Below are positions 34,459-43,120 of a DNA stretch of 64,000 nucleotides, in pieces (the stretch's first letter is position 1; each line of letters begins with the position of its first letter). Position numbers and translations under genes: made by a program. The stretch comes from Pseudomonas arsenicoxydans (GTDB lineage: Bacteria > Pseudomonadota > Gammaproteobacteria > Pseudomonadales > Pseudomonadaceae): assembly GCF_900103875.1 (NCBI RefSeq), contig NZ_LT629705.1, positions 3,543,001 through 3,607,000 of the forward strand. Direction: 5' to 3'. The notes under the pieces are model-generated. The model worked only from the letters and a program-made list of their open reading frames with translations, made no database searches and was not told the origin of the DNA.

Positions 34459-35796
34459 ATGAAGTGTACTTTGATCGTTGTAGCGGCCATGTGTGTATTG
34501 GCGCAGCAAGCCCATGCAGCGGGTTTTATCGAAGATAGTAAAGCTGCGCTGAAACTGCGTAATTTCTATATCAATAGCGATTACCGAGACTCGGCAACAC
34601 CCGCTCAGAAAGCCGCTAACCAGAGCTATCAAGCGGAGTGGGGACAAGCCTTTCAGCTCGAATTTATCTCGGGTTACACCCCGGGGCCTGTAGGTTTCGG
34701 TGTTGATGCGTTGGGCATGTTGGGTGTCAAGCTGGATTCGAGCGTTGGCAAGCATGGCAACCCAACAGGGACAAACTACGGAGGCATCGTGTTTCCAAGC
34801 GACGGCAACCATGCTGTTGACGATTTTTCCAGTTTGGGATTGACCGGCAAAGTCAAAATATCCAAGACCGAGTTGAAGCTTGGAACCTTGGTCCCGAAAC
34901 TGCCGGTGATCTTCAGTAATGATGGACGATTGTTGCCGCAAACCTGGCAAGGAACCCAGGTTACTTCGGCAGATATCAAAGATTTGACCTTGGTAGGAGG
35001 CCAAATTGATGAGGTGAAGGGCCGAAACTCCAGCAACAATGAAAACATGTCCATCGCGGGTGCGAACAATCCTGTCACGGGTCGCTTCAGTAATAAATTC
35101 ACTTACGCCGGTGGCGATTACAAACTGACTAAAGATTTAACCTTGCAATACTATTACGGCAATCTGAAAGATTTTTATAAGCAAAACTTTCTTGGTCTCA
35201 TTCATAACTGGGCAATCGGGCCTGGGGTCCTGACCAGCGATGTTCGATACTTTAATAGCAAGGATGATGGCGCAAACGGCCATGACCCTGCGTATTTCAC
35301 GACGGGTTATTACGGTGGTACTACATTAAAAGGGAAGGTCGACAATAATCTGTTCAGTGGATTATTTACCTACGCCGTTGAGGGTCACACCTTTGGTGCA
35401 GGTTATGAAGTCAGCAATGGTGAAAGTGACTTCCCCTATTTAAACCAGGGTGACGGCCCAACCACCTACACCATCACGGAGATGCAGGTTCAGAAATTCG
35501 TTCGTGCCGGCGAGAAGTCATGGCAAGCCCGTTACTCTTATGACTTTGCAAAAGTGGGCTTGCCAGGAGCCACGGCGGGTGTTGTGTATGTCCGGGGTGA
35601 TGATATCAATACTGTTGCTTCCAGCAATTCCAGTGAATGGGAACGAGATATTACGCTGGCCTATGCCGTGCAATCTGGCCCCCTGAAAGGGTTGGGTGTC
35701 ATGTGGAAAAATGCAATGGTGCGAAACAATATCCCGAACACCCGCCAGCAAGATGAGAACCGCGTGATCATAAATTACCAATTGGCGTTGTTTTGA
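34459..35796 (+). CDS. OprD family outer-membrane porin
   Basis: A 445-residue substrate-specific channel of the OprD family. A signal peptide (MKCTLIVVAAMCVLAQQAHA, cleavage near residue 21) precedes the typical GFIEDSKAALKLRNFYIN start. Repeated beta-strand patterns follow, with the C-terminal strand ending in phenylalanine (VIINYQLALF). It is related to the OpdK/BenF-like group that admits carboxylated aromatics. It completes an uptake set (porin, SSS symporter, DUF485) for the catabolic operon. The coding sequence is AT-richer than neighbours, suggesting acquisition from elsewhere. Confidence 0.94.
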   Translation: MKCTLIVVAAMCVLAQQAHAAGFIEDSKAALKLRNFYINSDYRDSATPAQKAANQSYQAEWGQAFQLEFISGYTPGPVGFGVDALGMLGVKLDSSVGKHGNPTGTNYGGIVFPSDGNHAVDDFSSLGLTGKVKISKTELKLGTLVPKLPVIFSNDGRLLPQTWQGTQVTSADIKDLTLVGGQIDEVKGRNSSNNENMSIAGANNPVTGRFSNKFTYAGGDYKLTKDLTLQYYYGNLKDFYKQNFLGLIHNWAIGPGVLTSDVRYFNSKDDGANGHDPAYFTTGYYGGTTLKGKVDNNLFSGLFTYAVEGHTFGAGYEVSNGESDFPYLNQGDGPTTYTITEMQVQKFVRAGEKSWQARYSYDFAKVGLPGATAGVVYVRGDDINTVASSNSSEWERDITLAYAVQSGPLKGLGVMWKNAMVRNNIPNTRQQDENRVIINYQLALF

Positions 35797-35961
35797 TTTC
35801 TAAGCGGTAGTGCTCGCTTCGCGGAAGCGATTGTTCGTATTGAAAGAGCTGGCTGACCGCTGTAACTGACAGGCAACGCTTTTACGAGTGTTGCGTGTAC
35901 ATGTCGTTCTCTTCCAACGGCATGTTTTATAGAAGAGCAACATTTCCCTTGATTGGGGTAG

Positions 35962-35993
35962 GGCGGTGTAAGTGATCCTTCACCGCCTTTTTT
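35962..35993 (+). terminator. Rho-independent terminator after the porin operon
   Basis: GGCGGTG and CACCGCC form a 7-bp stem around a 12-base loop, followed by six T residues. It lies about 165 bases after the porin stop and 20 bases before the end of the convergent molybdenum-hydroxylase operon. Confidence 0.85.
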
Positions 35994-36011
35994 ATTCTGA
36001 TTCTGTCTCGA

Positions 36012-38267
36012 TCATGACCCCAGTACATCCTGCCAACCACGTCGCGCCAGCGGCAGATCCAGCAAGCGCTTACCCGTGGCATCGTTGATGGCATTGCCCA
36101 ACGCTGCCGCCATGGGGCCCTGGACGATTTCCGCGGCACCCAGAAATGGCTGATCCGGCTGATCAATCATGTGGATCTCGACTTGTTGCGGCAGATCCGG
36201 AAAACGCATGATCGGGTAGCCGCTCCAGTCGAAGCTGTGCATGCCACTGGCGTCATAGAGGATTCGTTCATAGAGCGTCCAGCTGGCGGACTGCACGATG
36301 CCGCCCTGGATCTGATTGAGCAGTCCGTCGGGGCTGACAATTTGTCCCACGTCGACGGCGGCGACAACGCGATCAATCGTCACCTGCCCGGTCTGGCGCT
36401 GCACATGCAACTGCACGGCAATCGCGCAGTAACCCATGATGTTTTTGTAGCGGGCGAAGGCGAAGCCGATTCCGCTGCCGGGGCCCGTTGCTTTTTGCGG
36501 CCAGCGGAACTCTGCGGCCACGCGCTCCACCACCGCCCGTGCTCGCGGATCGCTCAAGTGGTTGAGGCGAAATTGCACCGGGTCCACGGCGGCCCGAGTC
36601 GCCAGTTCATCGACGGTGCTCTCGATCGCGAAGATGTTGATATGGGCACCGAGCGAACGCATGGCCGAGGTCCTGAATGGCATGGTCAGCACAAAGTTCA
36701 TATCGACCTTCAGGTTGGGTATCTCATACAACGGAACGGCATTACGGTCGCCGTCACCTTCGGGCTGAGCGATCGGCACCGAAGGAGCCGGGGCGATGGG
36801 ATTGGCCAACAACCACGCCGGCAACAGGCGCCCGGCATTGACGATGCGTTCGTTGTGCGGCGTACTCCAGAGTTCGTATTTCCAGTCGCGAAGACGCCCG
36901 CTGTCGTCCAGTCCCGCTTCCACTTCGGCAAGCATGGCCGAGCTGTAGGGCTCCCAGAGATTTTCCTGTTCGCGCATCCATTGCACCCGTATCGGCTTGC
37001 CGGGAATGGCCATGGCGATCAGCGCGGCATCGGCGGCGGCGTCATCGGCGCCGTTGTGGCCATAGCAACCGGAACCTTCAGCGTGGATGCAGCGCACCTG
37101 AGCCACCGGCAGGCCGACCATCTCGGCGATGCCCGCGCGCAACGGATACACACCTTGAGAGTGGGTCCACACGGTCAGTGTGCCGTCCTTGAACCAGGCC
37201 ACTGCGCAGGAGGGCCCGATGGAGCCGTGCATCAGGTATTGCTTGGTCACCCGGGCCTTGTAGGCGCGCGGCACCGGTTGCGGGAGGTTGCCCTTGGCGC
37301 TCACCGGGTAGCGCCGCGCCGGCAATTCGGTGAGGAGTTGATGGATGTGTGTCGAGTCAGGTAGCGGGTTACCTTCTGTCCAGCGGGCCGTGGCGTAGCC
37401 CTCGCGCATCGCTTTGACCGACAGCCATTCATCGGTGGCGACCACGGCGAGGTAGCTGCCGTTGCGGACCAGTTTCACCACGCCAGGGAGTTTCTTGAGG
37501 GCGGCCTCGTCAATGTCCAGAAGCTGACTGCCGCGCCGGGGAGGGCGTATCACACGGGCATGCAGCATGTCGGGCAGGCGCATGTCCTGCACATAGGCCG
37601 CACCGCCGCTGACTTTGGCCGGGATGTCCAGCCGAGGCAACGATTTGCCGATCAGAGTGAAACTGCTGGCGGGCTTGAAGGGCGAGTTGGCCGATGCAAA
37701 GCGATGCAGTTGAACGCCTTCCACGGCTTGTGCATAGGTCATGCTGCGGCCTTGTGCATCGTAGATCACCGCATCCCGCGTGGTCAGGCTGTCGATGGGG
37801 CGCTGCCAATGCCGCGCCGCGGACTCGAGTAACAACTGACGCACCTGAGCCGCGGCGTTGAACAGCGCAGTGCCGCTGTCGACGATCGTATGGCTGCCGG
37901 CGGTATAACCTTCATTGGGTGTCAGCGCGGTGTCGGCGGTAAGAAAACGGATGAGTCCCGGTGGCACCTCCAGGCGTTCGGCGGCGATCTGCAGGAGCGC
38001 AGTTTTTACGCCAGTGCCCAGCTCCACTTTGCCGGTGTAGACGGTGATGCCATCTTTCGCATCGATGCGGATCCAGGCGTCCAGATAGGGCGTGGCCCGC
38101 AGGCTGCCGGGCAGATCAGGCGCCAGGATTGTCGTACCCAAGGTGTCCACTTCGGTGTCAGCGAAGGCGCGGGGAATACCCGGAAGCATCGCGAAGCCCA
38201 TCACCAATGCCCCGTTTATCACAAAGGCACGGCGGCTCAGATCGACGTTTTGCGTGGGGTTTTTCAT
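36012..38267 (-). CDS. iorB: Molybdopterin-dependent hydroxylase large subunit (IorB / aldehyde-oxidase type)
   Basis: A 751-residue large subunit of a periplasmic molybdenum hydroxylase of the isoquinoline 1-oxidoreductase IorB type. A twin-arginine signal (SRRAFVINGALVMGFAMLPG, residues 10-29) replaces a Sec signal. Molybdopterin-binding segments include RVIRPPRRGSQLL, SEGSGCYGHNGADDAAADAA-like GAGCYG features near 355, and the C-terminal GAAEIVQGPMAAALGNAI with the catalytic-type glutamate. The start at 38267 has a GGGAGG site 6 bases upstream; a longer form overlaps the small-subunit gene. It is 4-base coupled to the [2Fe-2S] subunit, and a cytochrome c gene leads the operon. It probably hydroxylates an N-heterocycle or oxidises an aldehyde. 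Confidence 0.9.
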   Translation of the reverse strand: MKNPTQNVDLSRRAFVINGALVMGFAMLPGIPRAFADTEVDTLGTTILAPDLPGSLRATPYLDAWIRIDAKDGITVYTGKVELGTGVKTALLQIAAERLEVPPGLIRFLTADTALTPNEGYTAGSHTIVDSGTALFNAAAQVRQLLLESAARHWQRPIDSLTTRDAVIYDAQGRSMTYAQAVEGVQLHRFASANSPFKPASSFTLIGKSLPRLDIPAKVSGGAAYVQDMRLPDMLHARVIRPPRRGSQLLDIDEAALKKLPGVVKLVRNGSYLAVVATDEWLSVKAMREGYATARWTEGNPLPDSTHIHQLLTELPARRYPVSAKGNLPQPVPRAYKARVTKQYLMHGSIGPSCAVAWFKDGTLTVWTHSQGVYPLRAGIAEMVGLPVAQVRCIHAEGSGCYGHNGADDAAADAALIAMAIPGKPIRVQWMREQENLWEPYSSAMLAEVEAGLDDSGRLRDWKYELWSTPHNERIVNAGRLLPAWLLANPIAPAPSVPIAQPEGDGDRNAVPLYEIPNLKVDMNFVLTMPFRTSAMRSLGAHINIFAIESTVDELATRAAVDPVQFRLNHLSDPRARAVVERVAAEFRWPQKATGPGSGIGFAFARYKNIMGYCAIAVQLHVQRQTGQVTIDRVVAAVDVGQIVSPDGLLNQIQGGIVQSASWTLYERILYDASGMHSFDWSGYPIMRFPDLPQQVEIHMIDQPDQPFLGAAEIVQGPMAAALGNAINDATGKRLLDLPLARRGWQDVLGS

Positions 38268-38728
38268 ACCTTGCCTCCCTGGGCGACAACCGACTTGATT
38301 GCCGCGAGGATCCGCACATGGGTGCCACAGCGGCACAAGTTGGGCGCCATGTGACGGAGGATCGTTTCATCGTCTGGATGAGGGTTAGCCTCCAGCAGCG
38401 CCTGTGCCCGTACGATCATTCCCGCGATGCAATAACCACACTGGGCGGCCTGCTCGTCGATAAAAGCTTTCTGCAACGGCCCCGGTTGGTCGGCGCTGCC
38501 CAGGCTTTCGACGGTGCGCACCGATTTGCCCGCCAACGCGCCGCACGGCGTCAGGCAGGAAAACACCGGTTTGTCGTTCACTAACACGGTGCAGGCGCCG
38601 CACTGACCCAGACCGCAGCCGTATTTGGCGCCATTGAGCCCCACCTGATTGCGCAAGGCATACAGCAGGGGCATGTCGTCCGCGATGTCCAGTTCGTGAG
38701 TCTTGCCGTTGATGTCGAGTGTGATCAC
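38264..38728 (-). CDS. iorA: (2Fe-2S)-binding small subunit of the molybdenum hydroxylase (IorA type)
   Basis: A 154-residue two-cluster ferredoxin subunit. The plant-type [2Fe-2S] domain has CGLGQCGACTVLVNDKPVFSC (about 39-58). The C-terminal [2Fe-2S]-binding fold has QCGYCIAGMIVRAQ and LCRCGTHVRILAAI. It shuttles electrons from the molybdenum centre of IorB to the membrane cytochrome. It ends in a 4-base overlap with the large-subunit start and begins 2 bases after the cytochrome stop. There is no FAD subunit, as expected for the IorAB type that uses a cytochrome instead of NAD. Confidence 0.93.
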   Translation of the reverse strand: MITLDINGKTHELDIADDMPLLYALRNQVGLNGAKYGCGLGQCGACTVLVNDKPVFSCLTPCGALAGKSVRTVESLGSADQPGPLQKAFIDEQAAQCGYCIAGMIVRAQALLEANPHPDDETILRHMAPNLCRCGTHVRILAAIKSVVAQGGKV

Positions 38729-38730
38729 GG

Positions 38731-39999
38731 TTACTGCTCCTGAGCCCGAATGCTTTTGATGGTCTTGTCGAGATCCGTCCAGGGGCGGTTCGCACAGCTC
38801 TCGTTGCGCAAGTACTCGGCAAGTGCAGCCACATGGGTGTCGTCCAGGCTATGGGCGAAGGCTGGCATGTAGTGGCTGGAAGCGGCGCTGGACATCGGGA
38901 TGCCCTGCAGGATGGTCTGGATCAAATTGCGTGGCGAGTCCGCCATCACCGCCGAGGTGTTCGCCAGCGCCGGCCGCGATTCAATGACGCGCATCGGTGC
39001 CGCTTTGCTGTGGCAACTCGCGCAGGCACCCTCGAACAACGAGGCACCCAGAAGCGCCTTGTCGCTAGGCTTTACCCCAGAGGTGCAGGGCGGCGATGGG
39101 GCATCCGATGAGGTTTTCTTGAGGTCAAGAATGTACTGCGCGATGGCATGGGCATCTTCCGTCGGCAATTGCGCGATGCTCAGGCTGACCGGCAACATCG
39201 GGCCCGCCGCGGCGCCATGTCCTTCGGCGACCTCGCCCGTCAGGTAGGCGACCAACTGGGCTTCATTCCAGGGGTGTTGCGCCTCGGTCATTCCGCGCAG
39301 GGCAGGGGCTGTCCAGCCGTCGACGACACCACCGTTGAACAGTTCGCTGCCTTTCTCCCCGCCAATCAGATTCAGGGGCGAATGGCAGGATGAACAGTGT
39401 CCCGCTCCCTCGACCAGATAGCGTCCGCGGTTCCATTGTGCTGACCTGTTGGGAACTGGCTCCAGCGGATCTCCATGCAGGAACAGCAAGTTCCAGAAGG
39501 ACACCAGCGGACGGAAGTTCATGGGGAAGACCATGTGGTTTTGCGGCGCGGTGTATTTGATCGGGTCCACGCTCATCAGGTAGGCATAGGCGTCGGCAAT
39601 ATCGGCATCGCTCATCTTGCGGTAATGCACATAGGGGAAGGCCGGATAGAGAAAGTGGCCGTCACGCGCGATGCCTTCACGCATGGCCCGTTCAAAGGCG
39701 TCCAGCGACCACTTTCCGATACCGGATTCCGGATCCGGGGTGATGTTGGTGGTGAAGAGGGTTCCGAAGGGCGTTACCAGCGGCAAACCGCCAGCCATGT
39801 AGGCGCCTCCTGGCCGCGTGTGACAGACCGCACAGTCTCCCGCTTCGACGACGCGGCGGCCTCTGTCCAGTGTCTCGCGATCAGCATTCAGGGGGTGGCT
39901 GACAGTGGCAATTTCCGGCCTCCACATCATCCAGAACGCAAACCCTAACCCCACGACGCCGATCGCCAGAACGGCACCGATGATCGTTTTGCGCTTCAT
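38731..39999 (-). CDS. Membrane-anchored triheme cytochrome c (dehydrogenase electron acceptor)
   Basis: A 422-residue c-type cytochrome with an N-terminal membrane anchor (residues 6-26) and three heme-binding motifs: CAVCH (56-60), CSSCH (about 205) and CASCH (about 322). This layout matches the gluconate/alcohol-dehydrogenase-type and NicB/IorAB-associated cytochromes that pass electrons to the respiratory chain. It leads the - strand operon with iorA and iorB. A 19-bp palindrome and a divergent LysR gene lie upstream, suggesting inducible expression. Confidence 0.93.
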   Translation of the reverse strand: MKRKTIIGAVLAIGVVGLGFAFWMMWRPEIATVSHPLNADRETLDRGRRVVEAGDCAVCHTRPGGAYMAGGLPLVTPFGTLFTTNITPDPESGIGKWSLDAFERAMREGIARDGHFLYPAFPYVHYRKMSDADIADAYAYLMSVDPIKYTAPQNHMVFPMNFRPLVSFWNLLFLHGDPLEPVPNRSAQWNRGRYLVEGAGHCSSCHSPLNLIGGEKGSELFNGGVVDGWTAPALRGMTEAQHPWNEAQLVAYLTGEVAEGHGAAAGPMLPVSLSIAQLPTEDAHAIAQYILDLKKTSSDAPSPPCTSGVKPSDKALLGASLFEGACASCHSKAAPMRVIESRPALANTSAVMADSPRNLIQTILQGIPMSSAASSHYMPAFAHSLDDTHVAALAEYLRNESCANRPWTDLDKTIKSIRAQEQ

Positions 40000-40119
40000 C
40001 GCCTTACCTCTCGAGCTGAATTAACGACAGATTTTTCAATCCGCCGCGTGCGATTGGCGTACGGCGATTTTCCATGGCATGAGCTTAGAGAGGGCGCTTG
40101 TGATGGAGTACCCCATCCA

Positions 40120-40150
40120 GGCGCAACGCTACATTGCGCCAGGCGCAATG
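40120..40150. promoter_or_regulatory. LysR-type operator: 19-bp palindrome plus extra half-site
   Basis: A perfect 19-base palindrome CATTGCGCCAGGCGCAATG (40132-40150) contains the LysR T-N11-A core. It is preceded by another half-site, GGCGCAACG (40120-40128). The site lies 94 bases before the LysR start and 133 bases before the divergent cytochrome c/iorAB operon, an ideal place for regulation of both. Confidence 0.65.
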
Positions 40151-40243
40151 GCGGCAGAATTAACAACCGTTAACTCGCGCAGCGTGCGCCCATGCTCAAA
40201 GATAGACCCTTAAGGATTGCATCGATGCCACTGAAGGGGTTTC

Positions 40244-41161
40244 ATGGATAAGCTGCTCGCACTGAAAATGTTCGTCCAGTCGGTAGATTCCAAGGGCTTT
40301 GCATCTGCCGCCAGGCAACTCAATCTGGCCACCTCTTCAGTGACCAGAATGATCGACAGGCTTGAGGATGACCTGGGTGCCGTGCTGTTGAATCGCTCCA
40401 CCCGGCAAGTCACGTTGACGGATGCCGGTGGTGTGTACTACCTGAAAAGCCTGGATATTCTGAGCGCCATGGCTGACGCGGACGAGTCAGTCTCGGACCG
40501 CGGTGAAGTGCCCGCCGGACAGTTGCGTATCTCAGTGCCGGTGGCGTTGGGTCACCGTCTCATTGCCCCCCACATCGGCGCGCTTTTAGCGCGCTACCCA
40601 CTGCTCGCGCTGGATATGACGCTGTCAGACGACATCGTCGATTTGCTCGGCGAGCGCATCGATCTATCGATCCGGATGGGGTCGCCAGCGGCGATGGAAA
40701 CGGTGGTCAGCCGGTGCATCGGCAGCATTCGACGCCGGGTAGTCGCCAGCGCCGAGTACCTGGAAGCTCGAGGATTTCCAGCTCGCCCCATGGACCTCAT
40801 GCAGCACGAGTGCATGTGCTCCAACGATGGCGCACCGCAGCAGTTCTGGACATTTACAGAGCAGGGTGAAGAGATGCGCGTGCACGTCGAAGGGCAATTC
40901 AAGAGCAGCAATGACGAGGTCCTGCGCGAAGTGGTGCTGGCCGGGTGCGGGTTGGCGCTGTTACCCGATTGGCTGGTCAAGGACGATATCGACGGTGGTC
41001 GCCTCACGTCCTTGTTCGATGCTTTTGTCATCAATCCGAACAGCGCAAGTTCGGCGATCTCGGCCCTGTACCTGCCCAATCACCGCGGCTCGAAACGTAT
41101 TAATGCGTTCATTGAGTTCCTCACCGAATTACTCCAGTTGCAAAGCCAACCGAAGGAGTGA
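40244..41161 (+). CDS. LysR family transcriptional regulator (paralogue 2)
   Basis: A 305-residue LysR protein very similar to that at 27862-28779 (for example DSKGFASAARQLNLATSSVT and the shared SASSAISALYLPNHRGSK). Divergent from the cytochrome c/iorAB operon across a region with a strong LysR-type palindrome, it probably activates that operon and controls itself. It is followed after 111 bases by a DsbA-like gene, the same pairing as for paralogue 1. Confidence 0.95.
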   Translation: MDKLLALKMFVQSVDSKGFASAARQLNLATSSVTRMIDRLEDDLGAVLLNRSTRQVTLTDAGGVYYLKSLDILSAMADADESVSDRGEVPAGQLRISVPVALGHRLIAPHIGALLARYPLLALDMTLSDDIVDLLGERIDLSIRMGSPAAMETVVSRCIGSIRRRVVASAEYLEARGFPARPMDLMQHECMCSNDGAPQQFWTFTEQGEEMRVHVEGQFKSSNDEVLREVVLAGCGLALLPDWLVKDDIDGGRLTSLFDAFVINPNSASSAISALYLPNHRGSKRINAFIEFLTELLQLQSQPKE

Positions 41162-41170
41162 TCGGCTCAT

Positions 41171-41194
41171 CGTTGCGTTTTGCGAAACGCTACG
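41171..41194 (+). other. Stem-loop after LysR paralogue 2
   Basis: GCGTTT and AAACGC pair around a TGCG loop, with flanking CGT/ACG extending the stem. It is ten bases after the LysR stop and may separate the regulator transcript from the DsbA-OYE-monooxygenase genes; no T-run follows. Confidence 0.4.
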
Positions 41195-41272
41195 TTGTGC
41201 AACTGACGGATTCTCTGACGGCGCTCCGGCACCTACCTTGGGGGTGTGAAACATTCAACCACGGAGACCGTC

Positions 41273-41917
41273 ATGAGTTTGCACTCATCCAAAATTCAAG
41301 TGACTTACGACTTCATCTGCCCATGGTGCTGGATCGGCGAGGAAAATCTCGAACGCGCTCTTGCCGCTTCGGGTTTATCAACGGCCCGCCCAATCAGTTT
41401 CCTGCCTTATCAGTTGAACCCTGACATGCCTGTTCGAGGCATGGATCGCAAAGCCTATCGCTCTGGCAAATTCGGCAGCTGGGCACGTAGCCAGGCCATG
41501 GACGCACAGGTCACCCACGCCGGTAAGGCGGTCGGCCTTGAGTTCGATTACGAGCGAGTCAAAAAAACGCCCAACACCCTGGCCGCGCATCGGTTGGTAT
41601 GGCGCGAGCAACAGGCGGGTCGAGACGCATCGCCGCTGGTCAAGGCCATTTTCAAGGCGTACTTCGGCGAGGGACGGGATATCGGCGACCTCACGGTGCT
41701 GGCCGACATCGCTGCCGAAACCGGGCAGGACCGAGCGGCCGTTGTCGACTTTCTCAAGGCCGATGAAGGCACGGCTGAAGTCTTGAAGCTCGAAGCCCAA
41801 ACCAAGGCGTCCGGTGTGCGCTCGGTGCCGAGTATTCAGATCGCCGATGACGTGATCAGTGGCGCCCAGCCCATCGAAATAATGATCCAGATACTGAAAC
41901 GAAGCGAAGCCGCTTAA
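41273..41917 (+). CDS. DsbA family oxidoreductase (FrnE-like), second copy
   Basis: A 214-residue cytoplasmic FrnE/DsbA-like protein. The redox motif is CPWC at residues 16-19 (YDFICPWCWIGEENLERAL), the helical insert includes KTPNTLAAHRLVWREQQAG, and the cis-proline region is ASGVRSVPSIQIADD near 182-196. It differs in sequence from the family member at 28866 but holds the same place after a LysR gene. GGAG about 6 bases upstream fixes ATG 41273. It is first in a likely operon with an old-yellow-enzyme reductase and an FAD monooxygenase. Confidence 0.9.
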   Translation: MSLHSSKIQVTYDFICPWCWIGEENLERALAASGLSTARPISFLPYQLNPDMPVRGMDRKAYRSGKFGSWARSQAMDAQVTHAGKAVGLEFDYERVKKTPNTLAAHRLVWREQQAGRDASPLVKAIFKAYFGEGRDIGDLTVLADIAAETGQDRAAVVDFLKADEGTAEVLKLEAQTKASGVRSVPSIQIADDVISGAQPIEIMIQILKRSEAA

Positions 41918-41955
41918 GGCGCTTTTTTCAATCCCTATCCATTCAGGAAATCATC

Positions 41956-43068
41956 ATGACTCATCACTTGTTCAGCCCGATCAAACTCGGTCAACTCACC
42001 CTCAATCACCGCGTCGCCATGGCGCCTCTGACTCGCTCGCGGGCAGGACAACCGGGCAACGTACCGACACCGATGAACGTCGAGTACTACCGTCAGCGTG
42101 CCAGTGCCGCATTGATCATTACCGAGGCTACGCAGATTTCGCAGCAGGGCCAGGGCTACGCCTGGACGCCCGGCATTCATAGCGACGAACAGATTCAGGG
42201 CTGGCGAGCTGTCAGCGAGGCGGTACACGCTGAAGGCGGACGCATTTTCCTCCAGCTCTGGCATGTGGGGCGAGTGTCGCACCCGGTGTTCCAGCCCAAC
42301 GGCGGCTTGCCGGTGGCGCCGACCGCGCAGCCGGTACCCGGCAAGACCTTCATCCTCAATGAACAAGGCGAGGGCGTCTGGGGTGATGTACCTGTGCCTC
42401 AGGAGCTCGACATTGCGGGGATCGAAGCGATCGTTGCCGACTTCCGCAAAGCCGCTCGCAATGCGCTTCTGGCCGGTATGGACGGTGTGGAAATTCACGC
42501 GGGCAATGGCTACCTGCTCGACCAATTCATCAATAGCGCCAGCAATCAGCGCAGTGATCGCTACGGTGGAAGTATCGAAAACCGTGCGCGACTGCTGCTT
42601 GAGGTCGTGGAAGCCGTGACCGCGGAAGTAGGTGCCGAACGCGTTGCTGTTCGCCTGACACCGATGGGGCGTTTCATGGGGATGGGCGATGACACCCCGG
42701 AACAAACCTTTGGCTACATTGCGTCAAGGCTCAATCACTGGAATCTCGCTTACCTGCACCTGGTCGAACCAATGATGGTCGGCACAGTGCTCGACGAAAG
42801 TAATGATCCGCGCTGGGACGCGATCATCAAGCAGCTGCGTAGTGACTTTCACGGCGTTCTGATGCTGGCGGGTGGTTACTCCGGCGAAACGGCTGAACAG
42901 GCCATTGCACAGGGGCGTGCGGACCTCATCGCTTTTGGTCGCCCGTTTATTGCCAACCCCGACTTGCCAGCTCGTTTGCGCGGTAGCAACGAACTCAACG
43001 TGGCGGACGGCAACAGCTTTTTTGGTGGCGACGCCAAGGGCTACATCGATTATCCGGTGTTGGCATAA
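41956..43068 (+). CDS. Old yellow enzyme family ene-reductase
   Basis: A 370-residue FMN-dependent NAD(P)H:flavin oxidoreductase of the old yellow enzyme/NemA class. The TIM barrel starts MTHHLFSPIKLGQLTLNHRV. The substrate and flavin region includes GVEIHAGNGYLLDQFI near residue 176 and NQRSDRYGGSIENRARLLLE just after, and the C-terminal FMN-phosphate segment is DLIAFGRPFIANPDLPARL. It reduces activated C=C bonds in enones, maleimides or nitro compounds. Between a DsbA-like and a monooxygenase gene, it may reduce a ring-opened or dearomatised intermediate. AGGA lies upstream of the start. Confidence 0.93.
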   Translation: MTHHLFSPIKLGQLTLNHRVAMAPLTRSRAGQPGNVPTPMNVEYYRQRASAALIITEATQISQQGQGYAWTPGIHSDEQIQGWRAVSEAVHAEGGRIFLQLWHVGRVSHPVFQPNGGLPVAPTAQPVPGKTFILNEQGEGVWGDVPVPQELDIAGIEAIVADFRKAARNALLAGMDGVEIHAGNGYLLDQFINSASNQRSDRYGGSIENRARLLLEVVEAVTAEVGAERVAVRLTPMGRFMGMGDDTPEQTFGYIASRLNHWNLAYLHLVEPMMVGTVLDESNDPRWDAIIKQLRSDFHGVLMLAGGYSGETAEQAIAQGRADLIAFGRPFIANPDLPARLRGSNELNVADGNSFFGGDAKGYIDYPVLA

Positions 43069-43120
43069 CGCAACGGTAAACCGGCACTTGGGCAATCATC
43101 ATGCAACGAGGAGAAAGGTA

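Noticed and set aside
36171..37364. A long + strand frame inside the IorB gene
   Set aside because: It lies entirely antisense to IorB, whose Tat signal, cofactor motifs and operon position are clear.
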